From contig JAZGTN010000035.1 in NCBI GenBank assembly GCA_037783415.1, positions 3,472,001-3,536,000 on the forward strand: a DNA stretch of 64,000 nucleotides. The letters run 5' to 3'. Under the pieces are notes generated by a model that had not been told where the DNA came from, did not search any database, and was given only the letters and a program-made list of their open reading frames with translations. The position numbers and the translations under genes were made by a program. Source of the stretch: Leptasterias polaris (taxonomy: Eukaryota > Echinodermata > Asteroidea > Forcipulatida > Asteriidae). Of this stretch, positions 35,001 to 50,000 are shown in pieces. Numbering within the stretch: position 1 is the stretch's first letter; every line of letters starts with the position of its first letter.

Positions 35001-38000
35001 AGAATCAATAGGCTGCCACCATTGTTTGTCATTGTATTTGATGAGAGGTAAGTCCAAATGTTGAGAGATTCCAGCATACCATGGCATACCATGACAGCTA
35101 AGGTTCTGTGTTTTATATTGAGTGACTACTCGTATTTTCTCTTCAGAAAACAACAAATCCCAGTGCTTAATATGAGAACCTTTATTGATTTTCCTTTGTC
35201 AAGTCATGGTTTCATTGTAACAACGACATTTTCAAAGGGAAAAGACTACTCCAGAAGCTCCAAAAAGTTCCCCCAAAAATTCCCTTCATGGGCAAGGAAA
35301 TGATTTGGGAAAAGCTGACGTGAAGAGGTTAAAGCAGATTGTGATAAAATACATTTATCTAACCCTTGCTTCGTAACCCTCTCCAAGTTCATCCCATGAC
35401 TCATCTGTCTACCTAACCCTACAGGGAATGTTCCAGATCGGTGTGCCACAACACAACCTGACCCCTGCCCTGGAGTGACTTGTATCAACTTGCCAGCAGG
35501 ACTACAGTGTGGTTGCCCTTACAATTACGTTCTTCTGCCAGACAATCGAACATGTCAGTTTTCATACCCAACACCACCCAAGGTATTTGCTGTTTTAGTA
35601 ATTATTCGTTTTTTATGAGAGACTATTATTGGTTTACATCTTTTTATCTAAAGAAAAACATACAGAAGTTGCAGATTCAAATCCAGCTCTTGTAAGTTTT
35701 GCTTTGTTAACCCAAAATTGATTTATATGTACCCACCAGTCAGTTTCCCTTGTAATATTATTTGACTTTGAAGGGTGTGTACAACATTGGTAAGATTTAA
35801 AATATAAATGTTCACAGATTTGCGCGTAACTTACATGGTATAAAGATGGTCATGGTGGAAAACTTTACTTGACATAGTTTTGCTTGAAAGGGTATAATTT
35901 TCAGGAAATTAGTAAAACAATTAGTCTTTATCACAAGTGATAAAATCCGATGTTTAAAAACAGTGAAAATATATAACAGGGTTTTTCTCCGTTTTCTCAT
36001 GACTCCAAAGACCGATTTGCCCAGACTTTCACAGGTTTGTTATTTCATGTATATGTTAGGTAACATCAAGTGTTGATCTTTGACAATTACCAATGTTGCT
36101 TTAAAAGAGAAGTGAGGACCCTCTGTTGCTTCCCAAGTAGTAAATTGTAACCCAGACGTGATTCCTGGCTAGGCTTGCAGTATAAGGGTGTATGATTTCT
36201 TACTGGCGTCCCCCTAACAAAGATATAGCCATACTGCCATATCTGCTAGTTTGAGCAAAGTCGGTTGAGTATGTCGTTGAGACCATTTGTTTGCCTCCTC
36301 TGCTCCTTCTTGAATGTTTGATTGATTGATTTATTTTTTTCTCACAAGGAATTATCCTTCTGTAATACTGACCTCTATGTGAAATTTCTCTAAATTTCTT
36401 CATCCTGATCAGTTGTTGTTAGCTGCCAGGCACCGGCTTCTGGAGATTGATACGTTGTTTTTAGAGGTTGCAGATGTGCCAGGTTCTTGGAATAACATCA
36501 TTGGTGTAACCTATGGTGAGGATGGTACAATGTTTGTCAGTGATATCTTCCTTGATACAATAACCAGGTAGAGTACGATGATTATTATTTATTTTGTAAA
36601 CTTAATTGAGTTGCAAAAAAACCCACCAAAACTAATGGTTTTGAATGATGGGCTGGCTGGGTTAAAAATTGGGTTTCATTGAGATGTACTGGGTTGGGCT
36701 TCATAGGAGGGGGGGAAAAATTGTTAGTAGGGTTTGGCTAGTCCAGCCCATTTAAACCCAGATTTACTTAATCATAGCTGTTTTTATCCAGCCAAACCCT
36801 ACTAACTATCTTCCTCCTATCACGCCCTCTGGGTTTAAATGGGCTGGACTGGGATAGCGGTAGGTTAAATTGAGGTATGACGAGTTGAATGAATGATGCT
36901 GTCTTTGAATGCGAGTAGGTCTGGGTTCAACTCAGAATGAATGAGTTGGACTTTATGGATACCAGATGGTTGAATAGCGTTTAGAGAGGTTAAATTGGGT
37001 TTTGAACTGGGTTAAACTAGGTTAAACTGAAATTTGAAAAGCTAATTGGGTTACAACTGGGTTAAATTTGGATTTGAAAGGTTAAATTGCCGGGCTGCTA
37101 CATGTAATTCTATTATGGGAAACTGCCATGAATAAGTGTGACTGGATTGTGTTATGAGCTATCATGGATAAACTCATTAAAGAAAGCAGTTATCTTTTTA
37201 TGAACAGTACATTTGTTTGACTATTTCAGGTATTCCACCACTGGAGGATATGGTCAGCCACTTATAGCGACCGACCGGACCGTGGTATCTGGGATAGCCA
37301 ACAGCTCTGAGGGGCTAGCATATGACTGGATCAACAAGAACCTCTACTGGGTGAACACAGAACAACCTGCATCCATTGATGTTATAAGCAACACTGGCCA
37401 GTTTCCATCAACAAAAATCCTGAAGAATTTGGGCACACCACGGGGTCTTGCAGTGGACCCCAAAGAGGCGTATGTTTTATCAGTTTGGAAACATTCTGTA
37501 CTTTGTTATCAACATTTTAAAAGCTATAAAATGAAACCAAAACAATATCCAGTTATACCATCTTTGTAATCTCTGATGATTTTCTGATCAGATATTTGTA
37601 CTGGACTGACTGGGGAGACATCCCGAAGATCGGCAAAGCAGGTTTAGACGGTTCCCATCCTACTAAACTGGTAGACACTGACCTTGTATGGCCTAACGGT
37701 CTGACACTAGATTTTCAAGCTAGAAGGGTGTACTGGCTGGATAGTAAACTGGACAGAGTGGAGTATGTTGGGTTTGATGGTGATGGACGACACATTCTGA
37801 TTCAGAACGACCCGAAGGTACAGCACCCCTACGGTATCGCTGTTCACCAGGTAATGAGAAGAAGAAAAAATTGTTGTTTAAAAAAAAGCAGTAAGGCCTT
37901 GTTCAAATTGATGGCTTAAGGCAAGGGCTATGGCTTGAAAAGCCTAACCTTCCATGTTAACGAGGCAGCCAACTGTCATAGCGGTAGCTGAAGTCTCTTT

Positions 38001-41000
38001 ATTTGAACACAGGAAAAAACACACACTGTTTTTGTTTGACTCTACACGAAAGCAAGTACCAAGACCGGTCATGACCTTGATCACGGCAAATGGCCTTGAT
38101 CAAGGCATTTGACCTTGGTCAATTGACCTTGTGCAATGACACTTGACTTTCAGCAATGACATTTGACCTTCAGCTAGGCACTTGACCTTCAGCTAGGCAC
38201 TTGACCTTCAGCTAGGCACTTGACCTTGAAAAGGCACTTGATAGGGGTACTCCCGGTCATGGCATTTGTGTCCTTGAGCAAGGCACTTATAACCATGAGC
38301 AAGTTCGAGTGTGCACCATGGGTAAATAAAGGTTGACTATTTGACTAGAACCCAGGGTGGTCGACCATTGGTTGACTTAACTGTGGTCGACCATTGGTTG
38401 ACTTAACTGTGGTCGACCATTTGGAACCAGCCTCAGGACCATGGTTTCTTCCGTGGTCCCCATAGCCTTGTTTCTTGCTAAAATTTGTAAAGAGCAGAAG
38501 GGAACCAGTGACACAAAAGCAAAATGACAATGGAAATGTTGATTACCGTGCCTATGGTTGACGACTTGAAACGAGTCGTTCGAGCGAGTATGTCACCGCA
38601 CATGAACGTTGCTAGTCCCAGTGGTCATGGGTTGACTAAATGTGCGCACTCAAACTTAACTGCATATTGCTTCAGACTTTGGATGTGATGTTATAGGTCC
38701 TGTGTTGCATAATGCACATAAAAAATGGGTATGACAAAGCGCTTCATAGGAATAAAATGAAAAAGGAATAGGACTATTATTCTTTCAAGCTTTGCCCTGG
38801 TTATTTTGACCGTAGATAATTAAAAAAATTACCACACACCAAGATAAAGATAACAAATGACCACAACATCTCGTTGCAATCAAACATTTCCAGCAAACCT
38901 TTAATACAGATCTTGCAATCGACTGATCCGGCTAATGGAAATACAAACGCACTCGGTGCACAGTACGTGCCAATGAACAGCCTTCTCCATCTCCATGACA
39001 GAGCACTCCAACCCAGTGACATAATATATGCCTAAAGTCTTTTTACAACTTTGTTTTTGAAATAATAAAAAACAAATCCCAGTCTGACTTATTCTGATCT
39101 TCACAGCACCTGGTATTCTGGAATGACTGGAAGACAGACGCAGTAACCATTGCCAACAAGTTTACTGGAGAAATACTGGACACAATTCCGCTAGACAATC
39201 AGGCATACTTTATGTCTGCAATTGTACATCAATCTGTACTTGGAGGTATGCAAGGCTAAGAAATTTTTTTCCCCGAGGACATCAACCTCTTGCTAACAGT
39301 ACCACCATCCAATGGCCACTAAGGCTTATGTCTAGTTTGTAGCTCAACAGAGAAGGCCTACTACACTATACTACTAAACTCTTGGAAAAAAAAGTCTACC
39401 AGTACAGTGTAGGACTTTTCCGCCTTCTTTCAGTAAACCTTCATTTGGTGCTCGATAATGGGCAAGGTGTACCCCCACCCCTCTCGAGTCATCTATTGTC
39501 TTTGTTGTGTGCTTGGAATACTGCACTGTCTAAAATTTTGTTGTTGTCTTAACTCCTTTTTATATATTTCTTTGTTTAAGATGTTTACTGTCCTTTTCTG
39601 GAGCTTTAATTAATTTTAGACATGTAAATTTTCAATTTTTATCTTTTTAAAGATTGGACAATAAAGATTTGAATTGAATTGAATCTAAGGATTACTGTAT
39701 AGGGTTTGAAGGGGGAGGGGGTTCTGTACAAGAGGATGATAGTTTGTTAAAGTATGGGGAAATTTGGGGGCTACCCTCTGCCCCATACTGGGCATAGTAT
39801 AGAAAACTTTGTTTACATGCTTCTTTAGACTTCCCTCCCTTTCATATCTAAACTGACCGTTGCTGCATGTTTTGTTTTTTATTTCTTTTTTTTCCCCCAC
39901 AGAAATCCCTAACCGATGCTTGAAACATAGCTGTTCCCATATCTGCCTTCCCTCCCCCTCAAACTTGACCGACTATATCTGTGCATGCCCTTCGGACACT
40001 CACCTGGATGAGACCGAACAGACCTGTCTCTGTGAAAACGGACTGCGCCTGCTGGAGGATGGAGTCAGCTGTCAGGTAATGAAGACTTAGTAACTCATTT
40101 AGTCTTGTTGATCTGCCACATACTTTTTGGTGTAATCCAACCTTTGAAAAATCCAAACAAATATATACTAGGGTAATTCAGTGTTTGACGTTGTCCTCAG
40201 CAAGTTCCTCAAATTAGTTTGCTATTAAGATGCTTCAGTTGAGCTACAATTAGCGCTCTCAAATGACCATTTTCACAAAGTTGCTTTCATAGAGAATGAA
40301 GTATATCTCAGCAATTTGTATACCATGCGAGAAATCAGACGGGCACCTGTGACAAACAACGTGTATTTGAGTGTTATTTTGGATGGTTTTTAGTTTCTGG
40401 TAAAGGCAAGATATTTTTAAGCTAAGCTGTTTTTTGGTGCTTGTCGACTTGAATGCCAATAATCTGGAACTACTTAAATAACTGAACAACACAGGGTGAA
40501 AAATAAATATTTTTAATCTAATCTTAACGAGTGGACAAACATGAACTCTTAAACAACAAAATTTATCAGTATTAGTATTGCTCAATTTGTTTTGTTCCAG
40601 GCTCAAGAAGGAGAATGCGGTCGTAGAGGGTTCCAGTGCATTGAGAGCGGAGATTGCATCTGGCTCTCCGCAGCATGCGACGGATACCAACATTGTAAAG
40701 ATGGGTCAGATGAAAATGACTGTGATGGTGGATGCGGTGACTGGGGCTTCCAGTGTAATGATGGCCACTGCATACCTAAATGGCAGCAGTGTGATGGCGT
40801 TGAAAGGGACTGTCTCGGTTATGAAGATGAGTATGAATGTGGTACGTGATAAATACGCTCACAGTAGATTCCAACCTTTGGCCTTTTTCGCAATCAATAC
40901 TTTTAGGCCTACCTCTGTCTTTCTCAAATTATGGAAACTGCTAAAACCTTCAAAATTTTTGCTACCAGTCAAACGACTGACCCACGTGAATATCCAACCA

Positions 41001-44000
41001 GTTGCCGATTTCACAAAGCACTAATATTCATCTTAGGAAGAGTTGTGAATATCACCATAGTGATTTATATTGTGACATCACACTTTGCTTAGCAATTAAG
41101 ATTGATACACAGTTAAGATGGGTCTTAGCTCTTGGTGAAATAAAGTCCAGGAAATTCTATCAGGTAGCATTCACGATGAGTGTCTACTTATGTTTTCTGA
41201 CGAGACAACAAATCCCTGTGTTTATTAAGAAAAGCTTATTGGTTTTTAGGGGGTTCATGGTAACGGTATTTTCAAAGGAAAAATTTACTCCAGAAGCTCC
41301 AAAGGGTTCCCCCAAAATAATACCCTGCAAGGTCACAGAAATGTTTTCTGTGGTTAAAGGCACTGAACACGTTTGGTAATTACTCAAAATATATATTAGC
41401 ATAAAAATTTACTTGGTAACCAGCAACGGAGAGCTGTTGATAGTATAAAACATTGTGAGAAACCACTCCCTCTGAAGTAACATAGTTTTTGAGAAAGAGG
41501 TAACTTCTCACTAAAATAATAAAAGACTTCATGCATGAAGCCTTTTATTAACATCTGAAAGCACACAAAATTGTGCAACAAGGGTGTTTTTTCTTTCTTT
41601 ATTTTCTTGCAACTTCGATGACCGATTCAGCCCAAATTTTCACAGGTTTGTTATTTTATGCATATGTTGGGATACACCGAGTGACAATACTGGTCTTTGA
41701 TAATTATCAAACATGTTCAGTGCCTTTAAAAAAGATTGCATTATATCTTCCATTTGCTTCTAATTGTTCCAACTACATCATCGCAACCCGTTCCAAACTC
41801 ATCTGTCTACCTAACCCTAGAGAATGTTCCAGATCGGTGTGCCACAACACAACCTGACCCCTGCCCTGGAGTGACTTGTATCAACTTGCCAGCAGGAGTA
41901 CAGTGTGTTTGCCCTTACAATTACGCTCTTCTGCCAGACAATCGAACATGTCAGTTTGAATACCCAACACCACCCAAGGTAATTGCTGTTTTTTTTATTA
42001 ACAAGCTCTACATAAGAGACTGTTATTGGTTAACAACTTCTATCTATAGACAAACACTCAGAAGTTGCAGGTTCAAATCCTGCTATACAAAGTTGTTTTT
42101 TTGTTCACCCAAAATTGATTTATATGTACCCAGTCAGTTTCCCTTGTGGTCTATTATTTGACTTTAACAGAAAATTGTAACCCCTCTGTTGCTTCCCAGG
42201 TAGTAAATTGTAACCCAGACGTGATTCCTGGCTAGGCTTGCAGTATAAGGGTGTATGATTTCTTACTGGCGTCCCACTAACAAAGATATAGCCATACTGC
42301 CATATCTGCTAGTTTGAGCAAAGTCGGTTGAGTATGTCGTTGAAACCTTCATATCAATAACCAATCTGCCCATCTCAGCTTCTATCTTTCCATTTGTTTG
42401 GCTCCTCTGCTCCTCCTTGAATGTTTTTTCTTCTTTTCTCACAAAGAATTATTCTTTTGTACTACTGACCTCTATGTGAAATTTCTCTAAATTTCTTCAT
42501 CCTGATCAGTTGTTGTTAACTGCCAGGCACCGGCTTCTGGAGATTGATACGTTGTTTTTAGAGGTTGCAGATGTGCCTGGTTCTTGGAATAACATCATTG
42601 GTGTAACCTATGGTGAGGATGGTACAATGTTTGTCGGTGATAACACCCTACATACAATAGAAAGGTAGAGTATGAAATATATTCTTCTTTTTTATTTCTG
42701 GTAAAATATAATTGGGAGGTGAAAAACCATGATTTTGCATAATGGGCTGGACCGGGTCAAATTGGGATTTATTGGAATGTACTGGGTTGGGCTTGATAGG
42801 GGGAAGATAGTTAATAGGGTTTGGCTGGAGGAAAACAGCTATGATCGAGTAAATCTGGGTTAAAATGGGCTGGACTGGGATAGCTGTAGGTTAAATTGAG
42901 ATATGATGAGATGACTGAATGACACTGTCTGTAAGTTAGAATAGGTCTGGGTTACACTCAGATTGAATGAGTTAGACTTGATGGACAGAAGATGGTTGAA
43001 TAGAGTAATACTGAGAAGTTAAAATTGGTTTTGAACTGAGTTATACTGTGGTTCGAAAGTTTAATTGGGTTTGATCTGGGTTAAATTGGGTTTCAAAAGG
43101 TTAAATTGGGGTTTGAAAAGTTACATTGGGTTGCTACATGTAGTATGTAATTTGATTATAAAGGGAAACTGTCATAAACAGGTGTGACTGGACTGTTGAG
43201 CTATCATGGAGAAACTCATTGAGGAAAGCAGTATTCTGTCAATGAAACAATTTGTTCATTTTGTGGTACCTAGCAAACGAACTATTCCAACTTTTTGTAT
43301 GGTACATTTTTCTGCCTCTTTCAGGTATTCCACCACTGGAGGATATGGTCAGCCACTTATAGCGGACGACCGGACCGTGGTATCTAGGATAGCCAACAGC
43401 TCTGAGGGGATAGCATATGACTGGATCAACAACAACCTCTACTGGGTGAACATAGAACAACCTGCATCCATTGATGCTATAAGTAACAATGGCCAGTTCC
43501 CATCAACAAAAATCCTGAAGAATTTGGACAAGCCACGAGGTCTTGCAGTGGACCCCAAAGAGGCGTATGTTTTATCAGTTTGGAAATTTTCTATAATTTG
43601 TTATCAACATTTAAAAAGCTATAAAATGAAACCCAAAAAACATCCAGTTATACCATCTTTGTAATCACTGATGATTTTCTGATCAGATATTTGTACTGGA
43701 CTGACTGGGGAGACGTCCCGATGATTGGTAAAGCAGGTTTAGACGGTTCCCATCCTACTAAACTGGTACACACTGACCTTGGATGGGTTAACGGTCTCAC
43801 GCTAGATTTCCAAGCCAGACGGGTGTACTGGGCGGATAGTAAACTGGACAGAGTGGAATATGTTGGGTTTGATGGTGATGGACGACACATTCTGATTCAG
43901 AACGACCCGAAGGTACAGCACCCCTTCAGTGTCGCTGTTCACCAGGTAATGAGAACAAAAAATTGTTGTAAATAAAAAAATATATAGTAAGGCCTTGTCC

Positions 44001-47000
44001 AAATTGATGGCTTTTGTGTGTCGTGGCAGAGAAGTATAGTTCATCAGACAACGAGCTCTGGTGTTGTCAGCAGCAGAGTATGGGTTCGAATCCCGGTCAT
44101 GACACTTGTGCCAGGCTCTTAACCACATTCTGCTCTACCAGCCAGGCTCTTAGTGGATGATACCCATTTGTTACATGTAGCCCTCACCTTGAAGTGCCTT
44201 TCCAACTTTGCGACCTTGAGCAAGGCACAAGACCTTGAGCAATGCACTTAAATCTGAACAACGCACTTGACCTTGATCAAGGCACTTGACCTTGATCTAA
44301 GCACTTAGTCTTGTGTAAGACCAAAAATAGACTTGAGCTGGGCACTTGACATTGAGCTGGGCACTTGACCTTGAGCTAGGTATTTGACCTCAAGAAGCAC
44401 TTGATGGGGTTCTCCAGATCATGACACTTGTGTCCCTGAGCAAGTCACTTGACAATATTTCTTCATCCTTGGGATTGGATGTTATAGGTCCTGGGTTGCA
44501 GAAGGCACAAGAATAAAATGAAAAAGGGACACGGGACTATTATTCTTTCAGACTTGCTCTGGTTATTTTGACCATACACTGCAGATAAAAGAAGACAAAA
44601 ATTACCGTACACCATGATAAAGATAACAAGCAGACCACAACATCTCATTGCAATAAAACATTTCCAGCAAACCTTTTCTATAGATCTTGCAATTGACAAA
44701 TCCTGCCACCGTTTTTGATGGTGCACCAATGGAAATACAAACGCACTCGGTGCACAGAGCGTGCCAATGTACAACCTTTTTTTGAGCATTCCAAACCTGT
44801 GAAATCATATGCATCAAGTCTTTTGACAACTTTTATCAAGTAAAATTACAAACAGTTTTTTTCTTCTTCAAATAACAAAAAATATATATACGTTGTTACT
44901 TTAAGCTATTCTGATCTTCACAGCACCTGGTAGTCTGGAATGACTGGAAGACAGACGCAGTAACCATTGCCAACAAGTTTACTGGAGAAATACTGGACAC
45001 AATTCCGCTAGACAATCAGGCATACTTTATGTCTGCAATTGCACATCAATCTGAGATTGGAGGTATGCAAGGCTAAGATTTTTGCTTCTTAAGAAACCAA
45101 GATAAACATCTAGCTAACAGTACCACCATAGCGTTAACAAAGGCCACAAGGGCTTGTTGTAGCACCACGGAGTATAACACTGTACTACTACACTCTTATA
45201 AAAGTTTACTAGTAAAGTGTAGAACTCTTCCGCCTTCAGTAAAATATCGTTTGGTGCTCAATTTAAGGAGCATGATTTGCACCCCCCCCCCCCCCCCCCC
45301 TTCACTGTGCGCTTGGAATCTCAAGAATTCTTTAGAGGATTTCGGGGAGGGGGGTCGATACTTTTGTACAAGTCCAAGAGGAAAATAGTTTGTAAAAGTA
45401 TGGGAGCATTTATTTATTTATTTATTTATTTTAATGGGGGGGGGGGGGGGGGGGGGGGTACCCTCTGCCCCATATCTAGCATGGTGTATAAAACTTTGTT
45501 TACAGCTTCTCCCTCCCTTTCATATATAAACTGACCATTTCTGAATGCTGGTTCTTTATTTTTATTTTTTAGAAATCCCTAACCGATGTTTGAATCATAG
45601 CTGTTCACATATCTGCCTTCCCTCCCCCTCAAACTTGACTGACTATATCTGTGCATGCCCTTCGGACACTCACCTGGATTGGACCAAACAGACCTGCCTC
45701 TGTGAAAACGAAGGGCGCCTGCTGGAAGATGGAATCAGTTGTGAGGTGATGAAGTAACTCATTTAGTCTTGTTGATCTGCTTGTTAACCACAGACTTTTT
45801 GGTGTTATCCAACCTTTGAAAAATGAAAACAAATAAATTAGGGTAAATCCTCGTTTTAAATTGTTGACTTGTTTTAAGGAGGGGGTCTTTTAATAGAACT
45901 ATTAAATCATCTGCTCAGAACTATAAGGTCATTAGTGCAATTTGTAATGGTTTCATTAAATTGCTCTTTCATGTTTTGGAGCTCCTGGTAAATGGAGTTA
46001 ATTGATCAAGAGTGGACTTCAAAGTATTTAGTTGGAAAAAAGAAAAATTCATTTTCTAAGTAAAACATTAATTTGTTTATTTAGATTTTTGTTATTCAAA
46101 TTATACTAATTTTCCATTGACCTTTTGATCATTACGAATTTGAAATTACCGTTAATGACCTTATAGTTCTGAGTCGACAAAATGTTCTTTCATCACATGG
46201 TCCTAAGCAAATTCCTCACAAGAAATCAGATGGGCACCTGTGACAAATAATGTGAATTGAAAGTTATTTTTGGATGGTTTCCTGTTTCTGCTAAAAGCAA
46301 GATATTTTTAAGCTAAGCTGATTTATTGTGCTTACCGACTTCAATAGTCTGGAACTACTTGAAAAGGATAGACTGTATACGTTTGGTAATGACTGTAAAT
46401 TAATGGCAATAAAAACTTACGTGGTAACAAGTACAGCAGCTTTCGATAGTATAAAGCATTTTGAGAATAATTTCACTTTGAAATAATCTGGTTATAGAAA
46501 AAGATATCAGGTTATACGCCCCAAAATTTGAATCTGAGAAACGTTTCTGTTAGATTGTGTATTCCTGTAGGAAATATTCTTCCTGTGTGGACATATTCGC
46601 TTCGGTTTTTCGACGATATCTCAAAAACACGACCACCTTTTGAAGTGAAATTTTCATAGGTTAGTTTAATTGTATACATACCTACATTTATATAGGATTA
46701 AAACAATCGAATTGTTCCAAAAACCAATGGTATATATTTTTTTTTTATATACTAAAAGCACAAAGCGAAAAATTCACATTTTTAACCTGATCTTAACGAG
46801 TAAACAAACAACATTTATCACTGTTTGTACTGCCCAATTTGTTTTGTTCCAGGCTCAAGAAGTAGATTGCGGTCATATAGGATTCCAGTGCATTGAGAGT
46901 GGAGATTGCATCTGGCTCTCCGCAGCATGCGATGGATACCAACATTGTAAAGATGGGTCAGATGAAAATGACTGTGATGGTGGATGCGGTGACTGGGGCT

Positions 47001-50000
47001 TCCAGTGTAATGATGGCCACTGCATACCTAAATGGCAGCGGTGTGATGGCGTTGAAAGGGACTGTCTTGGTTATGAAGATGAGTATGAATGTGGTACGTG
47101 ATAAATTCGTTCAGAGTAGATTCCCATCGTTGGCCCAAAAGGCCATTCCATTGTAGCATACACAGCAAGCACTTACAGTGCTACATGTATGCTTCAGTTA
47201 AAGGGATAAAAGAGACTGGACTTCATGTTTGTAATATCCCTTTTTATGGGGGTTATTGTGTAATCCCGGATTCCATACCTTTGTTCTTTTGATACACAAA
47301 CATGACAAACATGACAAACATGACAAATGTGGCATACGTCAATCAACAAGCTGCCACAAGTGTTTGTCATTCTTCTTGGCTCAATGGGAGTTCTGTCCAA
47401 GTGTTCCGAGATTCCAGCATGTGGCAGATCGGCCATGGCTTACAGCCAAGGTTCTATTAACATAGCGAGTGCCTACTAATATTTTCTCACGAGAGAGCAA
47501 CAAATCTTTTGGCTTTCATGAGAACCTTTATTGACTTTCTTTTCTCAAGTCAGGTTTTCATTGTGGCAACAAAATTTTCAAAAGCACAGAAAAGTTTTGG
47601 GAATACAGTATGAAGTCGCTAAAAAAGATAATGATAAAATACATTTATCTAATGCTTGCTTCATCATTGTAACCCTCTCCAAACTCACCCCGTGACTCAT
47701 CTGTCTACCTAACCCTAGAGAATGTTCCAAATCGGTGTGCCACAACACAACCTGACCCCTGCCCTGGAGTGACTTGTATCGACTTGCCAGCAGGACTACA
47801 GTGTGTTTGCCCTTACAATTACGCTCTTCTGCCAGACAATCGAACATGTCAGTTTGCATACCCAACACCACCCAAGGTATTTGCTGTTTTTGTATTAACA
47901 AGCTCTACATAAGAGACTATTACCGTAATTTCCTGTGGATAAGGCGCTCGGCGCATAAGGCGAAGTATTATCACCCAACGAAAAGCATGCACTTAAAATA
48001 CGAAATAATATCAATATCTGAGAGTGTCCTCTGAGATTGTAGCAGTGTCAATAGACCTCTATGCTTTCAGTAATAGTAGTCTCATTGTTCTAAGTCAGGA
48101 CAATAGTGCAAAGTGTGTATGGGTCTTCGCATTCCACTGTGATGTCAGAGAGTGTCAGGCACTGGTCAAACGTACCCAAATATGGGGCAACCTCTTCCAA
48201 CTCATTTGTTTAGTACAACCCCTTTCTTTAAACCATCCATACATATTCTTTTATTGTTTAATTATTCAAATGTATTCTTAATGAGGTGTAAAACAAGTCC
48301 TAATACGGTTATACTTGCTGCAACAAGTAGTCTTGGGTTTTACAATAAATACCCGGATTCTCCACCAAATATAACCAGCTTGATTATACGCTACAGAAGA
48401 ACACAAAGTAACACACGGTTGTTGATAGTTGAAACGTTTATTTACTCGATGCTGGTGGAACAAAGAAATAGCCCTACTGCCATATCTGCTAGTTTGAGCA
48501 AAGTCGGTTGAGTATGTCGTTGAGACCATTTGTTTGCCTCCTCTGCTCCTTCTTGAATGTTTGATTGATTGACTTATTTTTTTCTCACAAGGAATTATCC
48601 TTCTGTAATACTGACCTCTATGTGAAATTTCTCTAAATTTCTTCATCCTGATCAGTTGTTGTTAGCTGCCAGGCGCCGGCTTCTGGAGATTGATACGTTG
48701 TTTTTAGAGGTTGCAGATGTGCCAGGTGAATGGGATGACATCATTGGTGTAACTTATGGTGAGGATGGTACAATGTTTGTCGGTGATAACACCCTACATA
48801 CAATAGAAAGGTAGAGTATGAGATTTCTTCTTCTTATTTATTTCTGGTACAATTTAATTGGGAGGTGAAAAACTATGATTTTGCATAATGGGCTGGACCG
48901 GGCCAAATTGGGATTTATTGGAATGCACTGGGTTTGGCTTGATAGGAGGAAGATAGTTAGTAAGGTTTGGCTGGATAAAACAGCTATGATTGAGTAAATC
49001 AGGGTTTAAATGAGCTGGACTGGTGTTGCGGTAGGTTAAATTGAGATATAGTGAGATGACTGAATGACACTGTCTGTAAGTTAGAATAGGTCTGGGTTAC
49101 ACTCAGATTGAATGAGTTAGACTTGATGGACAGAAGATGGTTGAATAGAGTAATACTGAGAAGTTAAAATTGGTTTTGAACTGAGTTATACTGTGGTTCG
49201 AAAGTTTAATTGGGTTTGATCTGGGTTAAATTGGGTTTCAAAAGGTTAAATTGGGTTTCAAAAGGTTAAATTGGGATTTGAAAAGTTACATTGGGTTGCT
49301 ACATGTAGTATGTAATTTGATTATAAAGGGAAACTGTCATAAACAGGTGTGACTGGACTGTTGAGCTATCATGGAGAAACTCATTTAGGAAAGCAGTATT
49401 CTGTCAGGAAACAATTTGTTCATTTTGTGATACCTAGCAAACGAACTATTCCAACTTTTTGTATGGTACATTTTTCTGCCTCTTTCAGGTATTCCACCAC
49501 TGGAGGATATGGTCAGCCACTTATAGCGGACGATCGGACCGTGGTATCTAGGATAGCCAACAGCTCTGAGGGGATAGCATATGACTGGATCAACAAGAAC
49601 CTCTACTGGGTGAACATAGAACAACCTGCATCCATTGATGCTATAAGTAACAATGGCCAGTTCCCATCAACAAAAATCCTGAAGAATTTGGACAAGCCAC
49701 GAGGTCTTGCAGTGGACCCCAAAGAGGCGTATGTTTTATCAGCTTGGAAATTTTCTATAATTTGTTATCAACATTTAAAAAGCTATAAAATGAAACCAAA
49801 AAAACATCCAGTTATACCATCTTTGTAATCACTGATGATTTTCTGATCAGATATTTGTACTGGACTGACTGGGGAGACGTCCCGATGATTGGTAAAGCAG
49901 GTTTAGACGGTTCCCATCCTACTAAACTGGTACACACTGACCTTGGATGGGTTAACGGTCTCACGCTAGATTTCCAAGCCAGACGGGTGTACTGGGCGGA

